The notes: generated from the sequence alone by a model not told the origin. Positions 41,848-51,386 are shown, counted from the first letter of the stretch. The stretch is 64,000 nucleotides of DNA from Allobosea sp. CRIB-10 (GCF_900112185.1 NZ_FOKP01000012.1:1-64000); one strand, 5' to 3'. A program made the numbers and translations.

Positions 41848-44800
41848 ATGAACGCCGTGTTTCCTCTTCCTGACGCCGCGACCGCGCCGGACGCCGCTGT
41901 CGTCGCCCCCGCCGCTGCGGTGCACGCCGCCGCCATTCTCCTGCTTCCGCAGCTCGAACGCGGCCAGCGTGTCGATGCAAGCGTTCTGCGCTCTGCCATG
42001 GAAAGCGCTTTCGGCGCGTCCGACGCCTCCGGGGCCTGGGACTGGAAGACTGCCTATGACGCCTGCGAGGCCGCGACCGTCCTGTTTATGCGGAAATATG
42101 GGAAGTCGCTTCTCCGCAGAGCCGGCTCTCCGGCCGCTCTCCTGCCGCTTCTCGGCAAGATCGTCGGCCTTCTCCCCACGCAAACCCGCCGTTCGGAGGA
42201 GAGCCAGGCATTCCAGCAGTTCTCGACACCGATCTCGCTGGGCATCGCCGCCGTTACGGCTGCTGCCATCACGCCCACTGATCGTGTCCTGGAACCCTCG
42301 GCCGGCACCGGGCTTCTGGCCATCCTCGCCGAGATCGCCGGCGGATCGCTCGTTCTGAACGAGCTCGCGGAGCTGCGCGCAGGCCTTCTTTCCCTTCTCT
42401 TTCCGGCCGAACCTGTGACGCGCTTCGATGCCGCGCAGATCAACGATCATCTCGAGCCGGCAATCGCTCCCTCCGTCGTGTTAATGAATCCGCCCTTCTC
42501 GGTCCTCGCCAATGTCGAGGGGCGTGTCACTGATGCCGCCTATCGCCATGTTGCCAGCGCCCTGGCGCGGCTGGCCGATGGCGGCCGGCTCGTGACCATC
42601 ACCGGCTCAAATTTCAGCCCCGAGGCCACGGCCTGGCGGGACGCCTTCGTCCGCCTTCAGGGGTGCGCCCGCATCGTCTTCTCTGCCGCGATCGACGGCG
42701 CGGTCTATGCCAGGCACGGCACGACGATCGAGACGCGCCTCACCGTCATCGACAAATTGCCGGCGATCGATCCCACTTGCTTTCCCGCTTCGTCGGGCTT
42801 CGCCCCCGACGTCGCAACGCTCTTCGCCTGGATCGCTGCGCAAGTCCCGCCGCGGCTGCTGATCGCCGGCGCTCCGAAGGTCACGCCCGCTGCGATCGCA
42901 CCGCGGACCGTGCGCAGCTATCTCGCGCGCGCCGCCACCACTGCGCCGGCGCGTCCACCGATCGGTGAGATCGAGGGCGTCGAGCTCGCGTACGAGACGG
43001 TCGACTGGACGCCCCCGGACGGCGCCCGCCTGACCGATGCCATCTACGAAGAATACGGATTGCAGGCGATCCGTATTCCCGATGCGCAGGCGCATCCGAC
43101 CAAGCTGGTCCAATCCGCCGCGATGGCCTCGATCGCGCCGCCGAAGCCGTCCTATCGCCCGATGCTCCCGGCGAAGCTCGTCAGCCGTGGGCTCCTTTCG
43201 GACGCTCAGCTCGAAACCGTCATCTATGCCGGTGAAGCCCATGGCGAATTCCTCGCCGGCTCCTGGACCGTCGACGATACCTTTGACATCGTGAAGGCGG
43301 CCCCGGAGGATGCACCCGGCGCCGTCCGATTCCGCCGCGGATTCATGCTCGGCGACGGGACCGGCGCCGGCAAGGGCCGCCAATCGGCCGGCATCATTCT
43401 CGACAATTGGCTACGCGGCCACCGCAAAGCCGTCTGGATCTCGAAATCCGACAAGCTCCTGGAAGATGCGCAGCGCGACTGGTCCGCGCTCGGCATGGAG
43501 CGCCTGCTTGTCACACCTCTGTCCCGCTTCCCCCAGGGTAAGACGATCGCGCTGCCGGAAGGGGTCCTTTTTACGACCTACGCAACGCTGCGCTCCGATG
43601 ATCGGGCCGAGAAGGTCTCGCGCGTCAAGCAGACCGTCGAATGGTTGGGGCCCGACTTCGATGGCGTGATCGTCTTCGACGAGAGCCACGCCATGCAGAA
43701 CGCGGCCAGCGGCAAGGGCGAGCGCGGCGATGTCGCCGCCTCGCAGCAGGGGCGTGCGGGCTTGCGTCTCCAGCACGCCCTGCCGAACGCCCGCATCGTC
43801 TATGTCTCCGCGACGGGGGCGACCACAGTCCACAATCTCGCCTATGCCCAGCGGCTCGGCTTCTGGGGCGGCGACGACTTTCCCTTCGCGACCCGCGCCG
43901 ACTTCGTCGAGGCGATCGAGGCTGGCGGCCTTGCCGCGATGGAGGTCCTGGCGCGCGATCTCAGGGCGCTTGGCCTCTATACGGCCCGCTCCCTCTCTTA
44001 CGATGGTGTTGAATACGAACTCCTCGAACACGAGCTCACCGACGAGCAGCGGCGCATCTACGATGCCTATGCCGGAGCTTTCGCTGTCATCCACAATCAC
44101 CTCGATGCTGCGATGGAGGCCGCCAATATCACCGGCTCCTCCGGTACCTTGAACAAGCAAGCGAAATCCGCAGCCCGCTCTGCCCTCGAGTCGGCCAAGC
44201 AGCGGTTCTTCGGCCATCTGCTGACATCAATGAAGACCCCCACCCTGATCCGCTCGATCGAGCGCGACCTCGAGGCGGGCCATTCGGCCGTCATCCAGAT
44301 CGTCTCGACCGGGGAGGCGCTGATGGAGCGCCGCCTGGCGGAGATCCCAACTGAGGAATGGGCCGACATCCGCGTCGACATCACGCCTCGCGAATATGTG
44401 CTCGATTACCTCGCCCATTCCTTCCCGGTGCAGCTCTATGAGCCGTTCACGGACGGCGACGGCAATGTCTCATCGCGCGCTGTCTTCCGCGATGGCCAGC
44501 CTGTCGAAAGCCGCGAGGCGGTGGCACGCCGCAACGCGCTGATCGAGAAGCTCGCAAGCTTGCCGCCGGTCCCGGGTGCACTCGATCAGATCGTACAGCG
44601 CTTCGGCACGGATATGGTCGCCGAAGTGACCGGCCGCTCCCGCCGTATCGTGCGCAAGCCCAGCGCCGACGGCAGGGGCCAGCGCTTCGTCGTCGAAAGC
44701 CGCGCCGGCTCGGCCAACCTCGCAGAGACGCAAGCCTTCATGGATGACCAGAAGCGCGTGCTGATCTTCTCGGATGCCGGTGGCACCGGTCGCAGCTATC

Positions 44801-46191
44801 ACGCCGATCTCGCCGCGAAGAACCAGCGCCTGCGCGTCCATTACCTGCTCGAACCCGGCTGGAAGGCCGACGCCGCCATTCAGGGGCTCGGCCGGACCAA
44901 TCGCACCAATCAGGCTCAGCCGCCGCTCTTCCGGCCGATCGCCACCAATGTGAAGGCCGAGAAGCGCTTTCTCTCCACGATCGCCCGCCGCCTCGACACG
45001 TTGGGCGCGATCACGCGCGGCCAGCGCCAGACAGGCGGCCAGGGGCTGTTCCGGCCCGAGGACAATCTGGAATCGCACTACGCCCGCGACGCGCTACGCC
45101 AGCTCTATGTCCTCCTCGTTCGCGGCAAGGTCGAGAGCTGCTCGCTCCAGCGCTTCGAAGATACGACGGGCCTGAAGCTGATGGACGACAACAGCATCAA
45201 GGATGAATTGCCGCCTATCACGACCTTCCTCAATCGGCTCCTGGCGCTCACCATTGAGCTGCAGGACATCCTGTACTCGGCCTTCGAGCAGTTGCTGACC
45301 GCCAAGGTCGAAGGCGCGATCGCGGCCGGAATCTACGATCTCGGCCTCGAAACGCTCCAGGCGGAGAGTTTTGTCGTCAAGGATCGCCGCACCATCTACA
45401 CCCATCCCGACACCGGTGCGGCAACGCAGCTCCTTACCGTGGCGCAGCGCCAGAAGAACCGGCCAGTCTCGCTAGAGACTGCGCTGGCATGGCTCAACGA
45501 CCCACGCGCCGTTCTTCTCGTTAATGAGCGGTCCGGGCGGGCAGCGGTCCAGATTACGGCGCCATCGCTGATGCTCGACGATGGCGAGATCGAGCGCCGC
45601 GTCACCCTGTTGCGTCCGATGGAGCAACACTACGCGACGCTCAAGGCCATGGCTGAGAGCCATTGGCACGAAACCGACCGCGCGACCTTCGCCAAGGCAT
45701 GGAACGCCGAGCTGGCCGAAATCCCGAGCTTCTCGGAATCGAACATCCATGTCGTGGCCGGCCTGCTGCTGCCGATCTGGAAGCGCCTGCCGAATGAATC
45801 CACGCGGGTCTATCGGCTCCAGACCGATGATGGCGAACGCATCATCGGCCGGAGGGTCTCGCCGGCCTGGGTCGCCGGCGCCATGGCGACCGGCACCACG
45901 ATGCTGTCGGCAGACGATGCCTTCAGAACGCTGATGGACGGCCGGACCATCCTCGAACTCGTGGAGGGCCTTCAGCTTCGGCGCGTCCGCGTCATGGGTG
46001 CCCACCGCATCGAACTGTCCGGCTTCACCGATACGATGCGGGAGCGGCTGTCTGCCTATGGGCTCTTCCACGAGATCATCTCGTGGAAGCTGCGGATGTT
46101 CGTGCCAACCGATAGCAACGGCGCGGCCGTTCTCGAAAGGCTGCTTGAACGCTGGCCCGTCGAGCGCATCGGCGAGAAGGAGGCCGCATAA
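41848..46191 (+). CDS. N6-methylase fused to a Strawberry-notch-type helicase
   Basis: A 1447-residue protein. The first third has DNA-methylase motifs: SAM site LEPSAGTGLLAILAE and catalytic NPPFS (residues about 145-220). The rest is a helicase/ATPase: Walker A GDGTGAGKGRQS, Walker B FDESHAMQNA, SATGATT, and the late motif GRTNRTNQ, with RSYHADLAAKNQ, as in Strawberry-notch (Sno) family proteins. I chose ATG 41848; the upstream frame to 41764 runs through the leader. Such fusions mark rhizobial and other proteobacterial mobile elements and may protect or remodel incoming DNA. It overlaps the Toprim gene. Confidence 0.9.
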   Translation: MNAVFPLPDAATAPDAAVVAPAAAVHAAAILLLPQLERGQRVDASVLRSAMESAFGASDASGAWDWKTAYDACEAATVLFMRKYGKSLLRRAGSPAALLPLLGKIVGLLPTQTRRSEESQAFQQFSTPISLGIAAVTAAAITPTDRVLEPSAGTGLLAILAEIAGGSLVLNELAELRAGLLSLLFPAEPVTRFDAAQINDHLEPAIAPSVVLMNPPFSVLANVEGRVTDAAYRHVASALARLADGGRLVTITGSNFSPEATAWRDAFVRLQGCARIVFSAAIDGAVYARHGTTIETRLTVIDKLPAIDPTCFPASSGFAPDVATLFAWIAAQVPPRLLIAGAPKVTPAAIAPRTVRSYLARAATTAPARPPIGEIEGVELAYETVDWTPPDGARLTDAIYEEYGLQAIRIPDAQAHPTKLVQSAAMASIAPPKPSYRPMLPAKLVSRGLLSDAQLETVIYAGEAHGEFLAGSWTVDDTFDIVKAAPEDAPGAVRFRRGFMLGDGTGAGKGRQSAGIILDNWLRGHRKAVWISKSDKLLEDAQRDWSALGMERLLVTPLSRFPQGKTIALPEGVLFTTYATLRSDDRAEKVSRVKQTVEWLGPDFDGVIVFDESHAMQNAASGKGERGDVAASQQGRAGLRLQHALPNARIVYVSATGATTVHNLAYAQRLGFWGGDDFPFATRADFVEAIEAGGLAAMEVLARDLRALGLYTARSLSYDGVEYELLEHELTDEQRRIYDAYAGAFAVIHNHLDAAMEAANITGSSGTLNKQAKSAARSALESAKQRFFGHLLTSMKTPTLIRSIERDLEAGHSAVIQIVSTGEALMERRLAEIPTEEWADIRVDITPREYVLDYLAHSFPVQLYEPFTDGDGNVSSRAVFRDGQPVESREAVARRNALIEKLASLPPVPGALDQIVQRFGTDMVAEVTGRSRRIVRKPSADGRGQRFVVESRAGSANLAETQAFMDDQKRVLIFSDAGGTGRSYHADLAAKNQRLRVHYLLEPGWKADAAIQGLGRTNRTNQAQPPLFRPIATNVKAEKRFLSTIARRLDTLGAITRGQRQTGGQGLFRPEDNLESHYARDALRQLYVLLVRGKVESCSLQRFEDTTGLKLMDDNSIKDELPPITTFLNRLLALTIELQDILYSAFEQLLTAKVEGAIAAGIYDLGLETLQAESFVVKDRRTIYTHPDTGAATQLLTVAQRQKNRPVSLETALAWLNDPRAVLLVNERSGRAAVQITAPSLMLDDGEIERRVTLLRPMEQHYATLKAMAESHWHETDRATFAKAWNAELAEIPSFSESNIHVVAGLLLPIWKRLPNESTRVYRLQTDDGERIIGRRVSPAWVAGAMATGTTMLSADDAFRTLMDGRTILELVEGLQLRRVRVMGAHRIELSGFTDTMRERLSAYGLFHEIISWKLRMFVPTDSNGAAVLERLLERWPVERIGEKEAA

Positions 46192-47252
46192 TGGCTCGCT
46201 TCGATGCCGGCGAACTCGCAATCCGCCTCGGCCGTCAGGCCGAGGCGGTATGCCGCCACTATCTCTCATCGGGACACCGCGAGGGCCGCTACTGGCTGGT
46301 CGGCGATGTCCGCAACACGCCGGGCCGCTCGATGTTCGTGCGCCTCAAGGGCGCGGAAACCGGCAAGGGCGCGGCCGGAAAATGGACCGATGCGGCGACC
46401 GCTGAACATGGCGACCTCCTCGACGTCATCCGTGAGAGTTGCGGTCTCGTCGACTTCAAGGACGTGGCTGAGGAAGCTCGCAGTTTCCTCAGTCTTCCCC
46501 ATCCTGATCCGAACCCGGATGAGCGGAAGGGAGGCGCCTCGCCCGCGTCAGCAGGTTCACCGGAAGCGGCGCGGCGGCTGTTCGCCATGTCGCAGTCCAT
46601 CGCGCGGACGCGCGTGGAGACCTACCTGCGGGATCGCGCCATCACGGCCCTGCATGAAACTGGAGCCCTGCGCTTCCATCCAACCTGCTACTATCGGCCT
46701 GACGAATATTCCCCGACCGAGACCTGGCCGGCGATGATCGCCGCCGTCACCGACCTCTCCGGCAAGCTGACCGGCGCGCACCGCACCTGGCTCGATCCCG
46801 GCGGCTTCTCCGAGGCCCATCTCGGCCGTGCGCCCATCGAGACGCCCCGGCGTGCGATGGGTGATCTCCTCGGATCGGCCGTCCGGTTCGGGGGTGGCTC
46901 GGAGGTGATGGCAGCCGGCGAAGGCATCGAAACGGTGCTGTCGGTTCGGTCCGCTCTGCCCACCCTGCCGTCGATAGCAGGGCTGTCGGCGGCCCATCTT
47001 TCCGCCATCCTGTTCCCGGTGACGCTGCGGCGGCTCTATATCGCCCGCGACAACGACCCAGCAGGCGACGCTGCGATGGCGGCCCTGATCGAGCGTGCGA
47101 GCGCCGCCGGCATTGAGACCGTCGTGCTGATACCACGGCTCGGGGACTTCAACGAGGATCTCCGGCTGCTCGGTCGCGACGCATTGGCGACGGGGTTGCG
47201 GAACCAGCTCGCGCCCCAGGACATCGTCCGTTTCATGTCCCTGGTGTCATGA
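46191..47252 (+). CDS. Toprim-domain primase-like protein
   Basis: A 353-residue protein. The N-terminus (RFDAGELAIRLGRQAEAVCRHYL) and WTDAAT..GDLLDVI resemble the N-terminal region common to plasmid primase/helicase-type proteins. The C-terminal Toprim_3 domain has EGIETVLSV (metal Glu) and LYIARDNDPAGDAAM (Asp-x-Asp). It lacks its own helicase and is coupled to the methylase-helicase (TAATG overlap), suggesting the two act together in DNA processing. Confidence 0.88.
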   Translation: MARFDAGELAIRLGRQAEAVCRHYLSSGHREGRYWLVGDVRNTPGRSMFVRLKGAETGKGAAGKWTDAATAEHGDLLDVIRESCGLVDFKDVAEEARSFLSLPHPDPNPDERKGGASPASAGSPEAARRLFAMSQSIARTRVETYLRDRAITALHETGALRFHPTCYYRPDEYSPTETWPAMIAAVTDLSGKLTGAHRTWLDPGGFSEAHLGRAPIETPRRAMGDLLGSAVRFGGGSEVMAAGEGIETVLSVRSALPTLPSIAGLSAAHLSAILFPVTLRRLYIARDNDPAGDAAMAALIERASAAGIETVVLIPRLGDFNEDLRLLGRDALATGLRNQLAPQDIVRFMSLVS

Positions 47253-47390
47253 CCGGCAGGGGGGGTGGGCTGTCGCGGTGGCGTGAGAGATCACGGTGAT
47301 GACAGAGGTCTTCGGGCCTGCGAGGCCGCACCCACGGCCTTCTGAGAGGGCGATCGGGCGTCAGCCGAGACGGACAGGCAATGGCTGCGG

Positions 47391-47498
47391 CCGACGATTT
47401 TCCGCCGCGTCCTGCGGACGCTTTGCATCGCGAAGCAAAATCGCCGGCCTTCACCATCCTCCACTGCGTTCCGGCCTTTCGCTGCACTTCAGGTGCAG
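47391..47498 (+). ncRNA. Structured region upstream of the DUF2493 gene
   Basis: CGATTTT (47395-47401) pairs with AAAATCG (47437-47443) around two inner hairpins, GCGTCC/GGACGC and CTTTGC/GCGAAG, forming a three-way junction. A separate hairpin CTGCAC/GTGCAG lies at 47482-47498. The 319-base gap 47253-47571 holds no gene, so this is a long structured leader or a small RNA. Confidence 0.4.
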
Positions 47499-47571
47499 GT
47501 CCGTCCCGTCCGCCGCCTCCGCCGCCATGAAGGCCGCGATGGGCGCGGCTTCGAGCCGAAGGAAGACCGCC

Positions 47572-48504
47572 ATGACCGACGAACACGGCACCACCTACGA
47601 GCCGCACCACGGCGCCTCCCCGACCGATCACGTCCTGCAGGAACTCGCGCTCTACGGCTATCGTCCCTTCCAGGGCGAACCCGATCCGCGGCCGCTCCCC
47701 GAAGGCAACATCGTCGCCGGCAGCATCGCCGACATCTTCGATGCCCTCGTGGTGGCGCTCTCCGACACCCGCCTCGAACCCGATCTCGAAGAGCTGCTCT
47801 GGGGCACGGTCAACCTCTTCCATCGCGCGACCGACCGGATTGAGCGCGAGCTGGACGACAACGAAGTCGCCCAACGCCGCCTTCAGCGGGAGCAGGACGG
47901 CTCCGAGGTGAAGTCCGCCGAGCTTGAGCGCCTGACGGCCGAGGGGCAGACGCTTCTCGAACGGCGCGACGCCTTCGAGCTGATGCGCGACCAGGCCGCC
48001 GAGCATTTCGAGCGCAACACCCATTCGATCTGGCGCCCCCGCACGGGCTCGATGGTCAACCATCGCAACCTCACCGCCGCGATGATCGACAGCCGGGATT
48101 TCCTCGCCGCGAAGAGGCGCGCGCAGAACGAGGTGCTGCTGCCTGCCGGACCCAAGATCGCCTTCACCGGTGGTCTCGATTTCGACGATTACCGCCTGAT
48201 CTGGGCCAAGCTCGATCAGGTTCACGCCAAGCATCCCGACATGGTGTTGCTGCACGGTGGAAGCCCGAAGGGCGCCGAGCTCATCGCCGCCAAATGGGCC
48301 GACAACCGCAGGGTCACGCAGGTCGCCTTCAAGCCCGACTGGACCAAACACGCCAAGGCAGCTCCTTTCCGCCGCAACGACGCCATCCTCGACACCATGC
48401 CGATCGGCGTCATCCATTTTCCCGGTACCGGGATCCAGGACAACCTCGCGGACAAGGCCCGCAAGCTCGGCATCCCCGTTATGAAGTTCGACGGCGGCGC
48501 GTAA
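47572..48504 (+). CDS. DUF2493-family protein (SLOG-like)
   Basis: A 310-residue protein whose C-terminal half carries the DUF2493 fold: KIAFTGGLDFDDYRLIWAKLD, MVLLHGGSPKGAELIAAKWA and TQVAFKPDW, a nucleotide-binding Rossmann-like pattern related to SLOG/YAcAr proteins. The N-terminal 150 residues are helical and Glu-rich. SLOG-like proteins bind nucleotides or nucleotide signals in defence contexts, but a ligand here is unknown. ATG 47572 follows ggaagaccgcc. Confidence 0.82.
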   Translation: MTDEHGTTYEPHHGASPTDHVLQELALYGYRPFQGEPDPRPLPEGNIVAGSIADIFDALVVALSDTRLEPDLEELLWGTVNLFHRATDRIERELDDNEVAQRRLQREQDGSEVKSAELERLTAEGQTLLERRDAFELMRDQAAEHFERNTHSIWRPRTGSMVNHRNLTAAMIDSRDFLAAKRRAQNEVLLPAGPKIAFTGGLDFDDYRLIWAKLDQVHAKHPDMVLLHGGSPKGAELIAAKWADNRRVTQVAFKPDWTKHAKAAPFRRNDAILDTMPIGVIHFPGTGIQDNLADKARKLGIPVMKFDGGA

Positions 48505-48894
48505 GCGCCGCTTTCGGACCAGACGAGTTCGCACATTGCTGTCGACACGGTCTCTCCGGTTCTTTCGGCAATAGCCTTTCGGCGCCGGCCGCGAATTTTG
48601 CCCTCCCAAGTCACCTCATTCTCTGGCAAATTCTCTATCAAGCGAGGTTGCAGATGCCGAACCGGATTCCACTCGACCCGAAACTGCCAAAGGCCTTCGA
48701 CGCCACCGCGAACGAAGATCGCAGCAAGGCGCAGCTCGATCAGTGGTGGGACCGACCTTACGGCGTCACGCGAGCGGACGGCCGCATCGACGTGCGGTGC
48801 CTGAACGGAGGCACGTGGGATCGCTCGACATATCTCGGAACCGCCGCCGACTATGATGCAGCCTGCGCGCTGGCTGAGGCCAAGCAAGCCGAAT

Positions 48895-49718
48895 GGTTCT
48901 GTCGCAAATTTTGTTTCGAGCCGGAGCGAGGGCCGGTGAAGACGGTCTTCAGGCGGCGATGGCCTCGAATTGTTCTTTCAGCGTCGGAGCCGGATTGAAG
49001 GCGAAGCGTCCTTGGCGTTTGCGCATCATCTGAACCATCTCGATGCCAGCCAGCGTGATCGCCGCCGAGCCAAAGGACTTGAACCCCAGCATTGGCCGAG
49101 CCCGTCGCTTGATCCTCCGGTGATCCTGTTCGATCCGGTTGTTGAGGTATTGGCTCTGCCGGATCCCGATCCGTTTCAGCGGTCGTCGGGGTCGATCCAG
49201 CAGCCGGCTTTCGGTGTCGCAGGCGATGATCGCCTCCCGGTTGGTCTGGCTGCCGTCAATCACGATGCGATCAGGCCGGCCATGGCGCGCAAGCGCCTTC
49301 CGCAGAAAGCGTTTGGCCGCCGGCAGGTCACGGTGCTCGCTGAACCAGAACTCCACCGTATCGCCGACACTGTCGATGGCGCGATACTGATACATCCAGC
49401 GACCCCGGACCTTGATGTAGGTCTCGTCGACATGCCATTTGCCGGTGACCGCGCGCTTGCGCCGATTGAAGCGTTCGAGCAGCCGCGGCGAAAAGTGCTC
49501 GACCCAGCGATGGATCGTCGAATGATCGACGCTGACCCCACGCTCGGTCAGCATCTCTTCCAGGTCGCGCAGGCTGAGGCTGTAGGCCAGGTACCACCGC
49601 ACGCACAGCAGGATCACTGAACGGTCGAAATGGCGGCCTTTGAACATCGAACGACTCCCACAATGCGGAGCAGCCATCATACCACAGCCAATCTCGTGCA
49701 GCAGTTTGCGACAGAGCC
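48895..49718 (-). mobile_element. IS6-family insertion sequence, complete, 824 bp
   Basis: Terminal repeats are GGTTCTGTCGCAAA at 48895-48908 and the complement of GGCTCTGTCGCAAA ending at 49718, one mismatch. Identical 8-bp flanks agccgaat lie at 48887-48894 and 49719-49726. The right 95 bases equal the window's first 95 bases. IS6 elements move by cointegration and can mobilise DNA between direct copies. Confidence 0.95.
48949..49647 (-). CDS. IS6-family transposase
   Basis: A 232-residue DDE transposase. N-terminal helix-turn-helix LRDLEEMLTERGVSVDHSTI; catalytic Asp in HVDETYIKVRG, second Asp in IDGSQTNREAI, Glu in NRIEQDHRRIKRR. ATG 49647 (MFKGRHFDRS) is the usual family start; the longer open frame crosses the terminal repeat and is not real. 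Confidence 0.96.
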   Translation of the reverse strand: MFKGRHFDRSVILLCVRWYLAYSLSLRDLEEMLTERGVSVDHSTIHRWVEHFSPRLLERFNRRKRAVTGKWHVDETYIKVRGRWMYQYRAIDSVGDTVEFWFSEHRDLPAAKRFLRKALARHGRPDRIVIDGSQTNREAIIACDTESRLLDRPRRPLKRIGIRQSQYLNNRIEQDHRRIKRRARPMLGFKSFGSAAITLAGIEMVQMMRKRQGRFAFNPAPTLKEQFEAIAA

Positions 49719-49899
49719 AGCCGAATGGCTCCGGTTCCGCGAGCGGCCCGTGGTTCATCTCGGAGGCGAACAGATTTTGCTGGTTCGCCAGCCGCAGCGG
49801 CCCGACGAAGCGCAGAAGGAATTGGCCTCGTTCCCGACGCCGGAAGCTGCGAACGAGTATCTGCGCTCTAACTTTCCCGAGGCTGCGTCGCAGGGATAG

Positions 49900-50806
49900 C
49901 GCCGGATACGGGATGGAAGATTTGCATAAAAGGTCCATCGCGCCAGGACATCATTGGAACGCGGGATCGGAGCCGGATTGCCAGAATCCGCGAGGCGTCC
50001 TCCATCGGAATTTGGGCGAGCCCCTGGGGCAGTTCTACTCGCGCCCTGCGGGGCGCTCCCGGAGCCCGCAGGCGGTCTCCACTCATCCGCATGACGATCC
50101 TCCTGCACCGCGCGACGGCATGAGGTCCGCTCCGAACCGACCGGCTCTCCGCGATCGGTCGTTTTCGGGGAACCCTGCCAGGACATTTGCCGCCAGCCTT
50201 GCCCCCTGCTCGGTCAGGATCTCCGTTTCTTGGAGGCCTGGTCGCTGCTGTCGATCTGAAACTCTCGGTGCGCGAGGGAGCCCATCATCTGCTTGGATCT
50301 GGCTGTCCGCCCGGCGCTATGCCGGCGAGCGGCCCACTTGGTAGAGTGGATGCAGACGCAGGATTTCTGTCAGAGCCCTCCGCAATGCTCCTGCGCCGAG
50401 CGGGTATGCGTCGAGCCAGAGCGATGCCGATCCGCGCCTTGAACCCGATGACCGGCTTCGCTGCCTTCCCGGAGGACCTTGCCTTGCGACCGATCAGCTG
50501 ACGTAGCTGGGAAGATCGTAGAGGTGGGAGCCGCTTCGGGTGGTGGGCGTGAAACAGGCCTGCCGCTTCATCGCTGCCGTCGAAGGCGATGGATCGGCTG
50601 AACGTCTCCGTCTGTGCGCTTTCAGAGGCACCAATCCCTCCGACTGACTGATCCCCTAAGTCCGTTCGGTTTTCTCCGGCAACCCCCGCGGCTCCGGACC
50701 GTGTTGCCGCGCACGCGCGGCTGCCCGCACCACTCCGGGCCTTAAGGGCAAGCTGCTGTCAGGCCAGCAGTTGCAGGAGTCTCCCGACGGCCTTGGCCGG
50801 GTCTCG
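49900..50806. other. About 900 bases without a supported gene
   Basis: Open frames here (for example 50187-50501) lack ribosome sites, domains and consistent codon use. The stretch is GC-rich with several short inverted repeats. It may be a decayed gene, a control region, or part of a replication or transfer origin; nothing specific can be shown. Confidence 0.5.
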
Positions 50807-50827
50807 TCGGAGGGATGGTCCCTCCGA
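50807..50827 (+). ncRNA. Leader hairpin of ssb
   Basis: TCGGAGGGA pairs perfectly with TCCCTCCGA around TGG, a loop region similar in content to the AGTGG loop of the other leaders. ggagacct follows before ATG, the same ribosome-site wording as in the DUF932 leader. Confidence 0.5.
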
Positions 50828-50846
50828 GAAGCAACGGAGACCTACC

Positions 50847-51248
50847 ATGCAGAACATCGTCATTCTCGCCGGCAACATCGGCCAGGACCCGGAAGCCCGC
50901 ACCACCCAAGGTGGCACCCGCATCACCCACTTCACGCTGGCCACCTCGCGGCCCCGCTACGCGGAAGGCAAGGTCGTCCGCGACGCGAAAGGGTACCGGG
51001 TCCAGGACACGGAATGGCACCGGATCACCGCCTTCAACGGCCTCGGCAAGACGATCATGGAGCATTGCGGGAAGGGCATGAAGGTTCTGGTGCGCGGCCG
51101 CATCCACTACACGAAATGGACCGACCAGCAGGGCAATGACCGCTACGGATGCGAGATCATCGCCGAGACGGTCGACTTCCTGAGCCGGGCGCCCCAGACC
51201 GAGAGCGAAGCCGACCAGCCCGAGGGAAATGAAGACATCCCCTTCTGA
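50847..51248 (+). CDS. ssb: Single-stranded DNA-binding protein
   Basis: A 133-residue OB-fold protein: MQNIVILAGNIGQDPEARTT, FTLATSRPRY, DTEWHRITAFNGLG and VRGRIHYTKW, then an acidic tail ending DIPF, which binds partner proteins in SSB. Plasmid-type SSBs protect the single strand after transfer. A terminator follows 15 bp after the stop. Confidence 0.95.
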   Translation: MQNIVILAGNIGQDPEARTTQGGTRITHFTLATSRPRYAEGKVVRDAKGYRVQDTEWHRITAFNGLGKTIMEHCGKGMKVLVRGRIHYTKWTDQQGNDRYGCEIIAETVDFLSRAPQTESEADQPEGNEDIPF

Positions 51249-51263
51249 TCGGCAGGACAAAGG

Positions 51264-51291
51264 CCCGGCGGCGAAAGCCGCCGGGATTTTT
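51264..51291 (+). terminator. Intrinsic terminator after ssb
   Basis: CCCGGCGGC and GCCGCCGGG close a GAAA tetraloop, followed by attttt. Confidence 0.9.
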
Positions 51292-51386
51292 CGTGGGAAC
51301 GGGTCCCGCTGCTTGGGTCCTCGTGAAAGCGGGAGTCTTCGAAGCCGCGATTTGCTTCGGCGCGGACGGCGCACTCTTTTGGCATC

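Larger units (their letters stand above)
48654..49899 (+). pseudogene. Small backbone gene split by an IS6-family element
   Basis: Removing 48895-49718 and one 8-bp duplication joins ATG 48654 in frame through KQAEW-LRFRE to the stop at 49897-49899, giving about 140 residues. The joined protein has YGVTRADGRIDVRCLNGGTW, an ACALAEAK helix, and a second repeat-like part VVHLGGEQILLVRQP. I do not recognise a family. The insertion is recent because both flanks are unchanged. Confidence 0.85.

Noticed and set aside
1..49718. A classical IS6 composite transposon bounded by the two copies
   Set aside because: The right copy has identical 8-bp flanks on both sides, which shows it inserted by itself; the segment is not proven to have moved as one unit.
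50187..50501. 104-residue open frame in the gene-free stretch
   Set aside because: No ribosome site, no recognisable fold, composition of random GC-rich sequence.
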